Shown: positions 35,262 to 46,710 of the stretch, piece after piece
Position numbering within the stretch: position 1 is the first letter of the stretch
Layout of the letters: each line of letters begins with the position of its first letter
Assembly (NCBI GenBank): GCA_020744425.1
Contig: JAGMUV010000008.1
Coordinates: 2,108,001 to 2,172,000, forward strand
Length of the DNA: 64,000 nucleotides
Source: Dactylonectria macrodidyma
Lineage: Eukaryota > Ascomycota > Sordariomycetes > Hypocreales > Nectriaceae
Direction of reading: 5' to 3'
Made by a program: the position numbers and the translations under genes
The notes under the pieces: model-generated
What the model was told of the DNA's origin: nothing
The model's input: only the letters and a program-made list of their open reading frames with translations
The model's database searches: none

Positions 35262-37115
35262 GGGAATCACCAACAGTCTAGCCAGTCTAACCTCTGATAA
35301 GTCCTGTGGTATTAGATATCACAAAGAGTAAAGATATGATAAAAAGAAACAGTCGGAAAATTTCAATGAGTTGGCTGATCGATTGCAAACTCAGAGTCGA
35401 ATGTCAGGCGATGGTTGGCATTTATACAGCAACTCGCCCCACTACCTCGAGGTCATGAAGTGAGAACCTCACCTTCTCCGCCTCGACGTGCATCAGAAGA
35501 GTCACCGGGGGGTAATTGCACCATTCTTGGAGTAGCTCCAGATGAGAGATGGCAGGGATTGTAGAAGGGGCACTCATATGATTCGCAGATTTGACATTTC
35601 GGTGGGTGCAAAGGCGTGGGTTATCTCTCGACTCGAAGCTGATCTTCGGCACCCGTCACAATGTCACGGCGGGATGTGAGGCCCACCGAAGTTGGGATGA
35701 TTTCCTAAACGGGCGATTCTCACGATGGGGGGTTGCTAGCACGAGATACTTTGGCGTCGGGTAGGAATTCATTCAAGTTGGTATGTTGCGGAGAATAGCC
35801 GGAGTGGTGGCATCTTCGGGGCGAGTATCCGAGTCGGTGTGGAGGTGGAGATGTCGTGTCGTAGTGGAGGTTTTGAAGGAGAATCATGGGGGACTTGGTC
35901 AGCCTCTTGAAGAGTTTCCCCGTCGGCAAATGGCAAATGTGCTTCAAGAGGGATCATTAATAATCCAATTCTCAATTTGTAGCATCGTGTGTCGTATTTA
36001 ATCCATTGATGGTTGCTATTCGCTGGCTCGTCGTCTTTCGGTGTGTCATGGGTTGGTTGACCGTGTCATGTCCGCAATCGGCCGGTGCCGTTCAACCTAC
36101 CCTGGACCCACAGCTGGAAGGCGTTCGCGAGCTGTCGGGCCGGGATAGAAATCGATAGGTTCGGGGATTATTTAAGTTCGGTAATGAAGCTGGGCATGGT
36201 CATAGCATGGACATGGAATTGGTGATGGATGCTACATGTGAAAGAGAGGCGAACCGGTGGATGGTGGATGTGGCTGTGCCCGAGCAAGAGTGAACAAACC
36301 CAACAGAAATCCGATTCAACCTTCCCCATCAAGAGAGGCTGTGGAGGAGTTTGCTTGTGCTTCGCCACAGCGCCACGCGGGGAAAGCTCGAGCATCATCT
36401 TGTGGCTAGCAGCAGGGGCTTGCTACCTCTACCTAGGTTCTTGAGTCGAGGGCCTAGAATGGTTGGTGTATCATACACGGAAGTTTGCTCAGTCCGTGTC
36501 TGCGTGACATCCCCCTCCATGTGACATCATTGGGGGTTTTTCTACCCCTCCATTGCCTCCGCCCAGCCAACCAACCATCCCACCATGTGGTGCCTGCCCA
36601 CATCTGACGATGGTGAGCATGGTGATGCTGCAGATAGTGAACTGAGAGGGTTGCTAATGGGGCGTGACTAATGAAACATAGGGCTTGCTCTTGTTGCTGC
36701 GGCCCAGCCCGCCCCGGCTTTTGCCATGGTCGCTATCGTTTTAGCCAACCCTCTTCTTTCATTCTTTCAACTCCCTTGGGTCGAGACTCTCTTCAGCACA
36801 GCCTTGTTGCCAAGTGCTCCTGTGTCTGTCCGCATCGGATATACCGGCATTCACCCTTCGCAGAGCCCCATTTCTTCCATCCTCCCCCCGTATTCCACCC
36901 CCGTCACGTCTGTAGGGCTGACTGGCCTGATGACGGCGACTCCGTGACGTTGCCTCTTGAGTCTTGTGTGCGCCTCTCCTAGGTACCTTGTTAAAATAAA
37001 CCCGATCGCAGCCGTCTTTGTTCTCCTGTTTTCCTTTGCAACCTCGCGACACCAAAAACCATTCGCCAACATCACACCACAACCGTACCCAGACGCATAA
37101 CCTCTCAGCACCTAA
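35262..37115. promoter_or_regulatory. 1.85-kb divergent intergenic region (MFS / glycine-zipper gene)
   Basis: This is the upstream region of the minus-strand MFS gene and the plus-strand glycine-zipper gene. I looked for spliced genes and found none with a convincing product. Motif copies CTACCTAGGTTC (36429-36440) and CTCCTAGGTACCTTG (36976-36990) lie on the right side. The last 150 bp are a C-rich leader. Confidence 0.4.
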
Positions 37116-38000
37116 ATGTCAAACCCCAACTACTACGAGTATGAAGAATACTCGCGCCGGCGTCGCGACCCGTCGCCGGGCCACTACTCGGGCGGCGGCG
37201 GCCCTCCCAGCAATACCGGCAGGCCTCCCTCGGGCGGTGCTCCGTACACGTCCACCTCGCGCCTGAACGAGTACCCGCCGCAGGGCCCTCCTTCGCAGGG
37301 CCCTCCTTCGCCGCGCGAGTTCATGACGCTTGAGCCGCCGCCGTCTCAATCCCGGCCTCGCTCCGTCCCGCCGCCCGCCACGTCCATGATGGTCCACGGC
37401 GCCCGGTCTGGGACTCGGTCCTCTTCTCCTTCGTCCAGCGACTCGGACCGTCGTCGCAGCCGCTCGCGCCGGGACCGAGACCGCGGCCGTGAACGCTCCC
37501 CGAGCCCCGTCTCGCGGGCCCGGAATGCCGTCGAGGACAACTTCTCCAACTCGGCCACTGGCATCGGCGCCGGTCTACTCGGCGCCGTCGTCGGTGGGCT
37601 CGTCGCCCGTGAGGCCTCGGAAGCCGTCAACCGTAAGAAGCACAAGGAGAAAGGCTACGGCGGCGGCAACGACGACGATCGCACGCGCATGGTCTCGACA
37701 ATCCTCGGCGCTGTTGCCGGTGGCCTCGCTTCCAACGCTATCGCCAACCGCGTCGAGGACTCGCGCGACCGCGATCGAGCCCGCCAGTACGAGTGGGAGC
37801 GCCGCTACGGCCGGGAGGAGGACCTTCCCCGGTACGATGCCGGGCGATCTGACTCTTTCCGCTCTCGGGACAACCGGAGGGATCGGGCTCTGCCGCCTCC
37901 CGACGACGACGACGACGACCTCGTCTACGGCGATCAACGATATGACGATCGACGGCCCTCCCGTCGCAGGAGTGAAGAGAGTTACCGCTCCCGGCCTTAG
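37116..38000 (+). CDS. Glycine-zipper protein with Arg/Ser-rich N-terminus (294 aa)
   Basis: Single exon from the ATG at 37116. The first 140 residues are Pro/Gly/Ser/Arg-rich and disordered, with an SR-like stretch (about 105-135). Two glycine-zipper segments follow: GIGAGLLGAVVGGLVAREA (about 148-166) and ILGAVAGGLASNAIANR (about 193-209), the GxxxG spacing of paired membrane-inserting helices. The C-terminus is rich in Asp and Arg (DDDDDDL then RRPSRRRSEE). Such proteins are common and conserved in ascomycetes with no firm function; membrane association is inference from the zipper. Confidence 0.7.
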   Translation: MSNPNYYEYEEYSRRRRDPSPGHYSGGGGPPSNTGRPPSGGAPYTSTSRLNEYPPQGPPSQGPPSPREFMTLEPPPSQSRPRSVPPPATSMMVHGARSGTRSSSPSSSDSDRRRSRSRRDRDRGRERSPSPVSRARNAVEDNFSNSATGIGAGLLGAVVGGLVAREASEAVNRKKHKEKGYGGGNDDDRTRMVSTILGAVAGGLASNAIANRVEDSRDRDRARQYEWERRYGREEDLPRYDAGRSDSFRSRDNRRDRALPPPDDDDDDLVYGDQRYDDRRPSRRRSEESYRSRP

Positions 38001-38550
38001 CCCCTTTCAATGTGTCAAGGCTACTCTAGCCACACTTCTCTCTTTACGATAACGAACTTGAACGACCATGCCACGGCTGAATTTTATTTCTTTTCATTAT
38101 AATTTCTTTCAAAGGGCGCTGAAAGAGGGTCTTCAAAGTGAGGACAAAGACAAAGAAACTTAAGACTGGCGTAATCTGGGTTGCTTACGTGTCACACAAT
38201 ATTTCTTTGGGGACAATTCTTTCGCCTAAACCGGCCTATGTACGAGCCACATCACATGTGCTTTTTAGTTTATCGATCCTGATGCAAATGGAATTCTCAC
38301 CATGTAGGATTGACATATAATACTTACAGCTATGGACAATATCTTCCACCACTACTTGATGTTTGACTCAGTTGTCCGCCGACATGATAAAGCCTATTCC
38401 ATCGCCTCAAGGGTCGACCGCGCATCATCATCATCCTTATTACATTAGACTGTGGAGTCACAGTTGACGTTCATGACCCCAGATCTTCGATTCCTCATCT
38501 AGATCACCCACGTCTCTTGGATAATTACCCCACGGCACTCAACAGTAATT
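38001..38550. other. Convergent 3' spacer
   Basis: 550 AT-richer bp between convergent stops at 38000 and 38551. It should hold both 3' UTRs. An alternative reading frame to a stop at 38499 exists for the minus-strand gene if its last coding segment is spliced differently. Confidence 0.35.
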
Positions 38551-40383
38551 TCATCCTTCGGCATGCAAACCCCCTTCTCGAAGGTTAGTTCGTGACTTCC
38601 ACTGCAAATCGTCTGGGCCACGTGTAGACATCTTGGTTCGACGACCCTCCGACTCACGCCGCGAACGGTAGTCCATCTCCCTCTCCACAATGACTTTGAA
38701 GAACTGCGCAATCTCGGCCAACGCGATCTGCTGGCCGTCTGGGACACCGAGGAGCTTGAAAAGCGACTGTGCGTCCACAAGCTGCTTCGCAATCACCGAG
38801 TCTGGCTGGCAGAAGGTCCGGATGCTCATGGCTCGGCTGTTGACCTTCATGGTGTGAAGCAGTCCAGAGATCTCAATTGGGTCGCCCTGGCGCCGGCCGT
38901 AGAACCGAAAGTCATCGATGTGGAGGTTGACTAGGTCGAGCTGAGTCTCCAAGTCATATCGGAACCCTACCACCTTGGGTCGGCCCTTATGTTGCCATCC
39001 ATCCGCCACTCGTTTGAGCTTGTCGGGGACGAGGCGGCCCTTGTCAAGCTGCACTGTGACATAGTCGTTGAGCGCGCTGCTGAGGTGGTACTCGAGCTCG
39101 CAATAGAGGAGGCTTTGTTCCCGAGAGTCTAGGGAGATGGCTACTTGGAAACTAGGTCGTTCCTTGACCGGCTGCTGAGGTCGAGCTTTTGTGTGGTGCA
39201 GCTCCGCCTTTATCGGATCAGTGAGTCTTCTCTTCAAAGTCTAACGATACGCATACCATGTCTTTGGCAATTTTTTTGATGCCCTCGATAATGCCAACCT
39301 TCTTCTGGGGTGTCTTCTTGGTCTGGTCAGGCGTCTGATCGGTGCGCTCCAGCCAACCATTATCTCCAATCATAGTCTTGCCACCCATCTTGGTCATGGG
39401 GAAGTCTGGACCCCTAAAATAGAATTGGAGAGGTGAGAATAGAGGCGTGGCTTCTGATCGAAGCGCGTCTCTAGGTGTAATGGATGGCAACGGGACATCT
39501 GCAGTACGAGACTGCCGAAGGCCTTCACCCGTGCTCTTGGACCGCCTGGGCCGTCGTGTCAAGCTTTCTGGGCGGGCTGATGAGCCTTGGGGCGGCGTTG
39601 AAGGTGTATGGATCTGAGCCCAATCTTTGTACGCGTCCACAACTGCGTCATTCAGCTTGGATCGAGACCGTTGATGATTCGTTCCATGGACATCCAAAGG
39701 CTCTGGGTGCGCCATATAGCGAGAGTCTTGTGAGTACAGGGACTCAATGTCATCCTCCGCCAGTCGGGAGCCTTCGTATTGGCTTTGACTAAGCGGAGAA
39801 ACGGGAACAGCGACGGTCTTCATGTCTGGTCGCTGTTGTCCGTGGGTATTGCGCCGTCCCCCTCCGAGTTGCAGGGGCGGCGGCGGGGCCTTGTGACGAC
39901 GCTCAGCCAGGTTACTCGAGAAGATGTCATTGGAACACCTCTTTTGGTGACCTGGCATCAACTCCGAGAAGGTTGGAGAGTCCATCCCAAAACTGGGTTC
40001 CGGGCTGGTGCCCCAGCTATACGGGATCTCATGGCTGGGCTGATTGTTCCGTCGAGGACTCGACTTTGGTGTGGCTGCAGCAGCTCGAGCTCTGGTTCGT
40101 GACGGACTGCTGTGTACCTTGCTACTGAAGCTATGCAGCTGTTAGTATCGGCGTGCTATAGTTAGGGAGGGATGCCGTACGCATCCGTGATCTTGTCCAT
40201 TTGACCCTCCGTCAAGTTCATTCGAATGTGAAGCGGCTGCCGAACTAGGCGTTTCCGCGGAGAAAGCGATTTAGTTCGTGAGCTTGTAAACAATGGCAAG
40301 AAATCTCCTCGCAATGGAGTCAGAGAAGAGGAAGATGGATCAGAGTGGTGGCTCTTCTCCTTCTTGGGACTGGCACGCTGCAT
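38551..40383 (-). CDS. Unrecognised fungal protein (577 aa, 3 exons)
   Basis: Exons complement(40181..40383), complement(39257..40130) and complement(38551..39207); phases agree. Intron 1 (50 bp) has a perfect TACTAAC branch site. Intron 2 (49 bp) has donor GTATGC, a CTGAT branch site and an AAAG acceptor. Residues 1 to about 330 are low-complexity, Ser/Pro/Arg-rich, with many SP/TP sites and short basic clusters. The folded part is roughly 355-540: SFQVAISLDSREQSLLYCEL, then a mixed alpha/beta stretch with KPKVVGFRYDLE-like strands, FRFYGRRQGDPIEISGLLHT and DAQSLFKLLGVPDGQQ. The Met-Asn-Leu-Thr-Glu segment near residue 55 resembles nothing I know. I do not recognise the family; a cytoskeletal or cell-polarity role would be a guess. 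The last 25 codons are the least certain. Confidence 0.65.
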
Positions 40384-41512
40384 TGGGCTTGCCGAGAAGC
40401 CACTGAAACAATTGTATCAAAGAGGTGAAACTCAAATAAAAAGTCAATGCATGATAGGAGCGTGTAGAAACGAGGCCGATGGAAAGCAGATTCTCTCGAG
40501 CTGAAGTCAGCGTGGAAGAGATGCGTGGTGATGCAGTGCGCGGAAGATGAAGTGGAGATGGATGCCTGAAAGAAGCTAAGTAAACAAAACAACGCGTCTG
40601 AAGCAATTCACCTAACTCCATGTTTATTCAAAGATATAGTAAAAATTGGTGCGCTGAACATGCTGTCAGCTGGCGACAGTTGACACTCGACAACTCTGCT
40701 GCCTTGCTGGGCGCTCGGCATGTTGGCGGGCAAGTTGGCGTTGGCAGAGGACCAAGATGGCGAAGCGATGAACAAACATCCCAGGGGTTATTGAAAAACT
40801 CGACGTGTTCGGTATGAAGAAATGTTTGCCCGTAGTCTGAGTTTCATTGAAACGAAAGGACTTCATGACCCTAAAATTATGGTGTGCATCCATTAGCTAC
40901 ATGTCAAAACACCTGATGTTAAACATCGCAGGCGAAGATGATTGTGACCACACTCGAACTGGTAGACTAAAAATCTCCTATATTTCCAAGACAGTTTAAT
41001 TGGTCTAGTTAGTACACCTCGGCGGCGAACCGTTCTATCGTCGATGAGCCATTGACACTCTTCTTGGTGACACTAGGGGTTGCATCGTCGACATTAGCGT
41101 AAGCCTTGACGACTCCCCTTAGTACGAACCAGGGTGAGACGATCCAACTGTAGAAGAGCAGTGCCGGTTGTAACAAGTGTTTTCGTTGCTTGTTTGTTCA
41201 AAAATAGCCTGCATTTCGTGCTATCAAACTCTGCGTGATACTTCTCGATGACAGCTAGCTTTTGGTTTCGGTATTGCTTTTGCGTCTTCGGAGGGGGCCT
41301 TCCAGTTGTTAAATCCCCTAAATCCCCTAAATCTTAGTATATCGAGTCTCATCAAACAAAAGTGCCTGACATACATCTGGAGTCACGCAAACAAGACACG
41401 CAACTGGGTTTTATTGCAGATAGGTCATTCCATTGCGTCATTTGGTCGCAGATAGGTGCGATCAAGTGCGGAGGAAACTTGATTGCACTTCCTTCGCACT
41501 TAGTCCAAACAT
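40384..41512. other. Intergenic, 1.1 kb, no gene seen
   Basis: The stretch lies between two minus-strand genes and should contain the upstream region of the 577-aa gene and the 3' UTR of the orphan gene. Only short, unpatterned frames are present. An overlapping tandem TCCCCTAAA occurs near 41322-41333. Confidence 0.35.
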
Positions 41513-43120
41513 CTATCTATGTATTCGCCGAGAGTCAACACCACTGTCAAACCAGAGTTGGGGTGTGAATGGCCCCTGAAACCTCCAAGAATACATCAGC
41601 CCCCGCGTCGCTGGACCGGTAGCCACATCCACTGCTTTCTCCTCGGCAACAGGCAATTCTTTGATGGAAGGAGGCAATGGCCCACTGTCAGTGTACAGAC
41701 CGAATTTCCGCGCAAAATTAGCATTCGGAATCTCCCACTCATTTACACAGGGGCTCGGCCCCGACTGTAGGATCTCGCGCAAGGAAGGCGTGGTGCTGAA
41801 GCCCGGCTGATTCGCAAGCCATCTCATTCGAACGAGGCCTTTCTCAAGCTTTTTGCGTGTGTAGGCACCACGAAGAAAACCACATATTTCGTCACGGCGC
41901 CTGAGGTTACTTGGATATAACTGATTGCCATGTTGATAGAGGTGAGCGTCTTCCGTTGGGGGATCCGACTCACTGTTCCAAGAAATGTCGTTTAGTTCAA
42001 TGGACTTCTCTCCGACAAACTCCCCGGTGTGGCTCATCACCGAATTCCACTGCAGCTCGTGGAAGTCTTTGGCATTGATTCGGCGAAACGGGCGAGTGCC
42101 TCCAACTCGCGAAGAGACATACATGGTGTACTCGATCATCCACTTTTTCCTTGTCTGTATACCGCTTGCTTGGAGCAACAAGTGTTCGCTAGTGGGCGAA
42201 TGATCAGAGAGCCTGGTAGTGTATCGTTGAGGGTGGTTGTCTCTCCATCGTGTGAGAGTGGCAGTGGGGACGATGGCAGACGTAACTGTGGTGAGATGGG
42301 GGATGTGTGGAAGTTCGAGGTCTGCCTGCGAATTGATTAGGGCCAACCGAGACTAGAAGCAATCCCCAAAGACCCACATGTCTGTTCATATGGTCGTGCC
42401 TCCAACGCTGAAAGGCGGCCCCTGGGTCGTCAGAGTGTTGGCAATCTACCTCAATCATCTCGTAGAGCACACCACCGGCGTGTCCCAGACACTCATCACC
42501 AAGATGATTTCGTAACACTAAGAGCACCTAGATGCGATTAGAAAGGCTCCGTTGAATAAGGAACGGCCTATCTGACAAGACGGATACCATCACGGTACTG
42601 GTAGTTGCGAGGAATATGGGCGCAATATCTGACAAGGACATTGCGGCATTCTATCACAGCTTTAGGGGGATGCCATCCAGCATATCTTAAGATCAGGGAT
42701 GCCCACTTTCTTCGTCAAATTTCTCGTTGACATACGAAAGTTCGGTGCTTTGACACGGCGTGAAAGTGTTCGGGACCTTGTCCATTTCCGACTGGAGGTT
42801 GCATGGGACAAATCGCTAGGCGAGCGGGGATTTGTTGAAGAAAAAGCCCGGTACTTGGTTCGGGAGCAGCTGGACGCGTAAGAGAGGCCCTTCAGCGGGC
42901 CGAAAATGATCAATTTGAGGGGCGATGGTGTTGGTCCGTTGGGATTGAAGCCCCTGGACTTCCAAATCCTCTGGAGTTGGAGGAAACCAGTCATCCGCCT
43001 GCTCGAACCAGGCAAAGGACAATGATGTTAGTTCTCTTAGATTGAAAGACAAGAACGGGCCTGTCTTTCCGCCTGAGTTTCGGCCAGTATCGTCCACACC
43101 TTATAGAAAGTACGTGCCAT
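41513..43120 (-). CDS. Unrecognised six-exon gene (about 458 aa), reconstructed by splicing
   Basis: Exons complement(43114..43120), (42855..43072), (42736..42815), (42577..42685), (42378..42527) and (41513..42325). All five introns (39-52 bp) are GT-AG, phases match throughout, and CTAAT- or CTGAT-like branch sites are visible. The product is about 458 residues with even, protein-like composition: SLSFAWFEQADDWFPPTPED, then YAGWHPPKAVIECRNVLVRY, VLRNHLGDECLGHAGGVLYE and LMYSWRFQGPFTPQLWFDSG. I cannot assign a family. The N-terminus is the weak point: the 7-nt first exon starts at an ATG at 43118-43120, but the same frame stays open to an AG acceptor at 43190, so an upstream exon is possible. 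It is divergent from the phenol monooxygenase gene. It could also be an ageing gene in which short introns mask lesions. Confidence 0.5.
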
Positions 43121-44603
43121 GCGATAAATGCGCCTGCCAATTGAACCCCCTAGACCGAACTTGCCAGCAATGAGCTCGCGAGGCAAGAGCTAGCTTCCCA
43201 GGTTTAGCAACACCTAATTGTTAGGTACATTACCAAGGGAGGCACCTAAGCGAGAACATGGCGACCATATCTCTTTGAGGCTTCATTCACGGCGATAAGA
43301 ACAGTTGATTTCCATGGTCTATGCTGAATTGTCGACCTCAAACGACAAGTCTTCGGCGGCCCACAGCTGTCGCTACCAGGCTTGCCACCCTTTCATCGAC
43401 CATGCTACCCGCTCGATGGTCTACTAGCCAGGGCTGCGCATTGCCTCAATGGAGTCTAATCAAGCCTACAATCCACGTCCAGGCGCAGCCTCAATCATGG
43501 CGGCACTTAGGGACGGGAGGCTCGGACTACGGTAAGCCTCAAGCATGGCTACCAAAATTCGGGAAACTGCAGACGTTACGACAGGGGCCATCTACCAGCC
43601 TGGCCGATGGCAACCAATGGAGCGGGCCTAAATCTCCATTACACGTGCCCGCAAGGGGAGAGCGAAAATGGCATCCAGTCCAGGCTTTTCAAACATGCAG
43701 GGATCAGGTCCAAGGTGGCATCGCGATATGGGTGAGATCTCGGGCTTTCGGCGGGTTAGTGGGGGTTGTTGGCTTTGAAGACAACACCCCCTCTCCCTAT
43801 CTTGGGGCCTCGTGAAAAATGTTGCCACTGACACGGCTGCTGTTAACGGACGCACCGGAATTTGGCAAGGCTGTTAACAGGCGCCACATCTTCTCTATCG
43901 ATTCTCGCCTCGCCTCACACTCCCGAGCCATCAGCCGTGGCCGGCCTGCCCCACCTTCGACTCCCGAGCCCAACTCCCGGAGTCCCAAAGCGGCAATGTC
44001 CTCCTCACTTCCCCAGACGACTCCACAGGCAGCGCTCCAAAGATGCAAGCTCATGACACTTGGCCGGCCCTGGGATTCGCTGACGTCGAGCCTCCTCATA
44101 TCCTGGGCCTCTCGACGCGGATGGTGGATGGAGTTTGACACCGCTGCGCGCCCATCCCGAGCCTGTCTGCCGATCAAAACCTGGGAAAAAACCTGGGAAA
44201 AAACCTGGGTCTGGATTGCCATCTTGTCCCTTGTTACGGAGCATCTTTGCCCGAAAACTATCCAGACCCTGTTCTCTTCCAGCTGCAATCATCTTTCCGA
44301 GATCTATGCCGTGATTTAGTGCATTGTGTCATTGTGTCAGCGGCCGCCAATCTCTGTCTCGCCGTATCCCCATCTTCCCGTCTCTCCGGAGGACCGCCTC
44401 GGCTCGCTTCCGTATCCCTCCCATTGCTGGTGCTGACCCGGGCGCTCCATGAATCCACGCCTGACTCTCCGAGAAAGTATTCCTGAATATATATTGCCCC
44501 AATTTCCACCTTGTCTCGCCAGCTTTCCATCATCACCCTTAACTTCTCGCGCCCAACAAAGATACCCCTAGGCTGTTTGCATTATTTCCCTATTACTATC
44601 AGC
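43121..44603. promoter_or_regulatory. Divergent region: orphan gene / phenol monooxygenase
   Basis: 1.5 kb upstream of both genes. It contains a 12-bp tandem repeat (44179-44209). Frames on both strands of 43800-44320 are open for about 160 codons but read like non-coding GC-rich DNA. No recognisable regulatory site. Confidence 0.35.
44179..44209 (+). repeat. 12-bp tandem repeat, 2.6 copies
   Basis: The unit ACCTGGGAAAAA occurs twice in full, followed by ACCTGGG, about 400 bp before the phenol monooxygenase start. Perfect copies suggest recent slippage. Confidence 0.85.
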
Positions 44604-46710
44604 ATGGCATCGACACAGCTCGAGCAAGATCGCTCAAACTACTATGACATTGGTACGACCGCCATTCGCCGTGGCTGGCATCACACACGGCGGTATGGGT
44701 TGCTAATATGTGTTTGTGCTAGTCATTGTGGGAGCAGGACCCGTTGGTCTGATGTTGTCGACGATCTTGGCCCGCTGGGGATACAAGATCAAGCACATTG
44801 ACAACCGTCCAGAGCCGACAGCTACAGGTCGCGCAGATGGCATCCAGCCGCGTTCCCTGGACCTCCTGAGAAATATGGGCTTGAAGTCGGCCATTATGGC
44901 CCACAAGCCGGCTCGCGTCTACGAGGTTGCATTCTGGGACCCTCCCACGTCTGGTCGCGGCATTGAGCGAACCGGCACATGGGCTAGCTGCCCTGACTTC
45001 ATCGATGCTCGGTATCCCTTCACGACCCTCCTCCACCAGGGCTTGATTGAGAGAGTCTTCATTTCAGACCTTGAGAAGAACGGGGTGCAAGTCCAGCGAC
45101 CATGGACAATCACCGGCTTCACATCCAACGAGCAGGAGAATCCCGAGTACCCTGTTCAGGTCAAATTGGAACATGTCGACGGAACTGCCAAGGAATCTCT
45201 CCGCGCCAAGTATTTGTTTGGTGGCGAGGGCGCAAAGTCCTTCATCCGAAACCAGCTCAACATTGGCGTCACGCACAAGGACCCCATTGCCCACGTCTGG
45301 GGAGTCATGGATGGTGTTGTCATTACTGACTTCCCTGATATCAAGGTGAGCTTGGACATCGATTTCTGACTTGTCTAGATTGCTACTAACAGTACAATAA
45401 GATGAAATGCACCATTCACAGCGAGCACGGCTCCATCATGGTCATTCCCCGAGAGGATAATATGGTTCGTCTATACATTCAGATTGCTTCCTCAACAGAT
45501 GCGGACTGGAACCCGAGAAAGACTGCGACTGAAGCCGAGGTGCAAGAGTCAGCCAAGAAGATTCTCTCACCCTACACTATTGAGTGGGAGCGTGTTGAGT
45601 GGTACTCTGTGTATCCCATTGGACAAGGAATCTCAGATCGGTACTCTTTGGATCAACGAGTGTTCCTGGGTGGCGATGCTTGCCACACACATAGCGTAAG
45701 GAAAACTCTCGATTCGTGGCATCGTGTTCGTCATTGACATTGTGTAGCCGAAAGCTGGTCAGGGAATGAACACCGCATTCCTCGATGCCCAAAACTTGGC
45801 GTGGAAGATTCATGCTGTCGAAGCTGGTTTTGCCAACCGCGAACTTCTGAAGACGTACGAGCCGGAGCGAAAGAACGTGGCAGAGACGCTCCTCGACTTT
45901 GATAACCGATACGCCAAATTGTTCTCCCAGCGACCCCCTGCGGCGGACACCGTGAAGGCTGCGACAGCCAACAATGCCAGCAGCAAGAATCACGAAGATA
46001 ACGAGTTCATCAAGACCTTCAAGGAGTCGTGTGCGTTCACCAGCGGATACGGAGTATCGTACGGGCCTAACGCCTTGAATTGGTCGCCTGAGCACCTAGC
46101 CAAGTCCACCTTGATCCACCCTAAGGGTACCAAGTTGCTGACAGGTCGACTATTCGTTAACTCGGATGTGACAAGAGTTGTCGATGCCAACGTGGTGCAC
46201 CTAGAGCAGGAGGTGCCTCTGAATGGATCTTTCCGTCTCTTCGTTTTCGGAGGTGACATTTCCAAGACTTCGAGGGCTCTTCGAGATTTCGGCAACAACC
46301 TCAACAGCAAAAGGTCATTCTACTCGGCATACGCGCGTGACGACTTAGGCAAGGTTTCGCACCACGAAAAGCACAACCCTCACAGCCACTTCTTCACTAT
46401 CTGCACCATCTTCGCTGCCAAGAGACCCGAGATTGAGATCTCTCGCGACCTGCCGGAGGTTTTGGCGCGATACAGGGACCATGTCTACGCCGACGATCGA
46501 TCAGACGCGCGATTCCCCAACGCGAAAGCTGTCGCGCACGCGAAGATGGGTTTGGACGAGGATTTGGGTGGTATTGTTGTGGTACGACCCGATGGCTATG
46601 TGGGCGTGGTGGTAAGTCTGGCCGAGGGCAGTGGGACGGTCGACGCTCTGAACGAGTACTTCTCGACTTTCTGCACAAAGAAGTTGGGCGACGTGTTGGC
46701 ACAGCTGTGA
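44604..46710 (+). CDS. FAD-dependent phenol 2-monooxygenase-like protein
   Basis: Exons 44604..44652, 44723..45345, 45402..45695 and 45748..46710; 642 residues. It is a group A flavoprotein aromatic hydroxylase that would add an ortho hydroxyl to a phenolic ring with NADPH and O2. The FAD site [10 protein letters not shown] is at about 17-26, split by intron 1. The family residues of Trichosporon phenol hydroxylase (Asp54, Arg281, Tyr289) appear matched by D55 ([10 protein letters not shown]) and by R241 and Y249, which keep the eight-residue spacing (REDNMVRLY). The FAD ribityl GD motif is [10 protein letters not shown] (D316). The C-terminal third (about 440-642) is the thioredoxin-like phenol hydroxylase dimerisation domain ending in a VRPDGYVG strand. 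No PTS1 or signal peptide. The true substrate could be another phenolic; no pathway partners are adjacent. Confidence 0.88.

Noticed and set aside
42699..42881. 60-codon plus-strand frame that looks protein-like
   Set aside because: It is antisense to exons of the orphan gene, whose multi-exon phase consistency is the stronger evidence; it may be a shadow of biased codons.
43819..44319. 166-codon + strand frame upstream of the monooxygenase
   Set aside because: Opposite-strand frames of equal length exist, composition is not protein-like and the tandem repeat lies inside.
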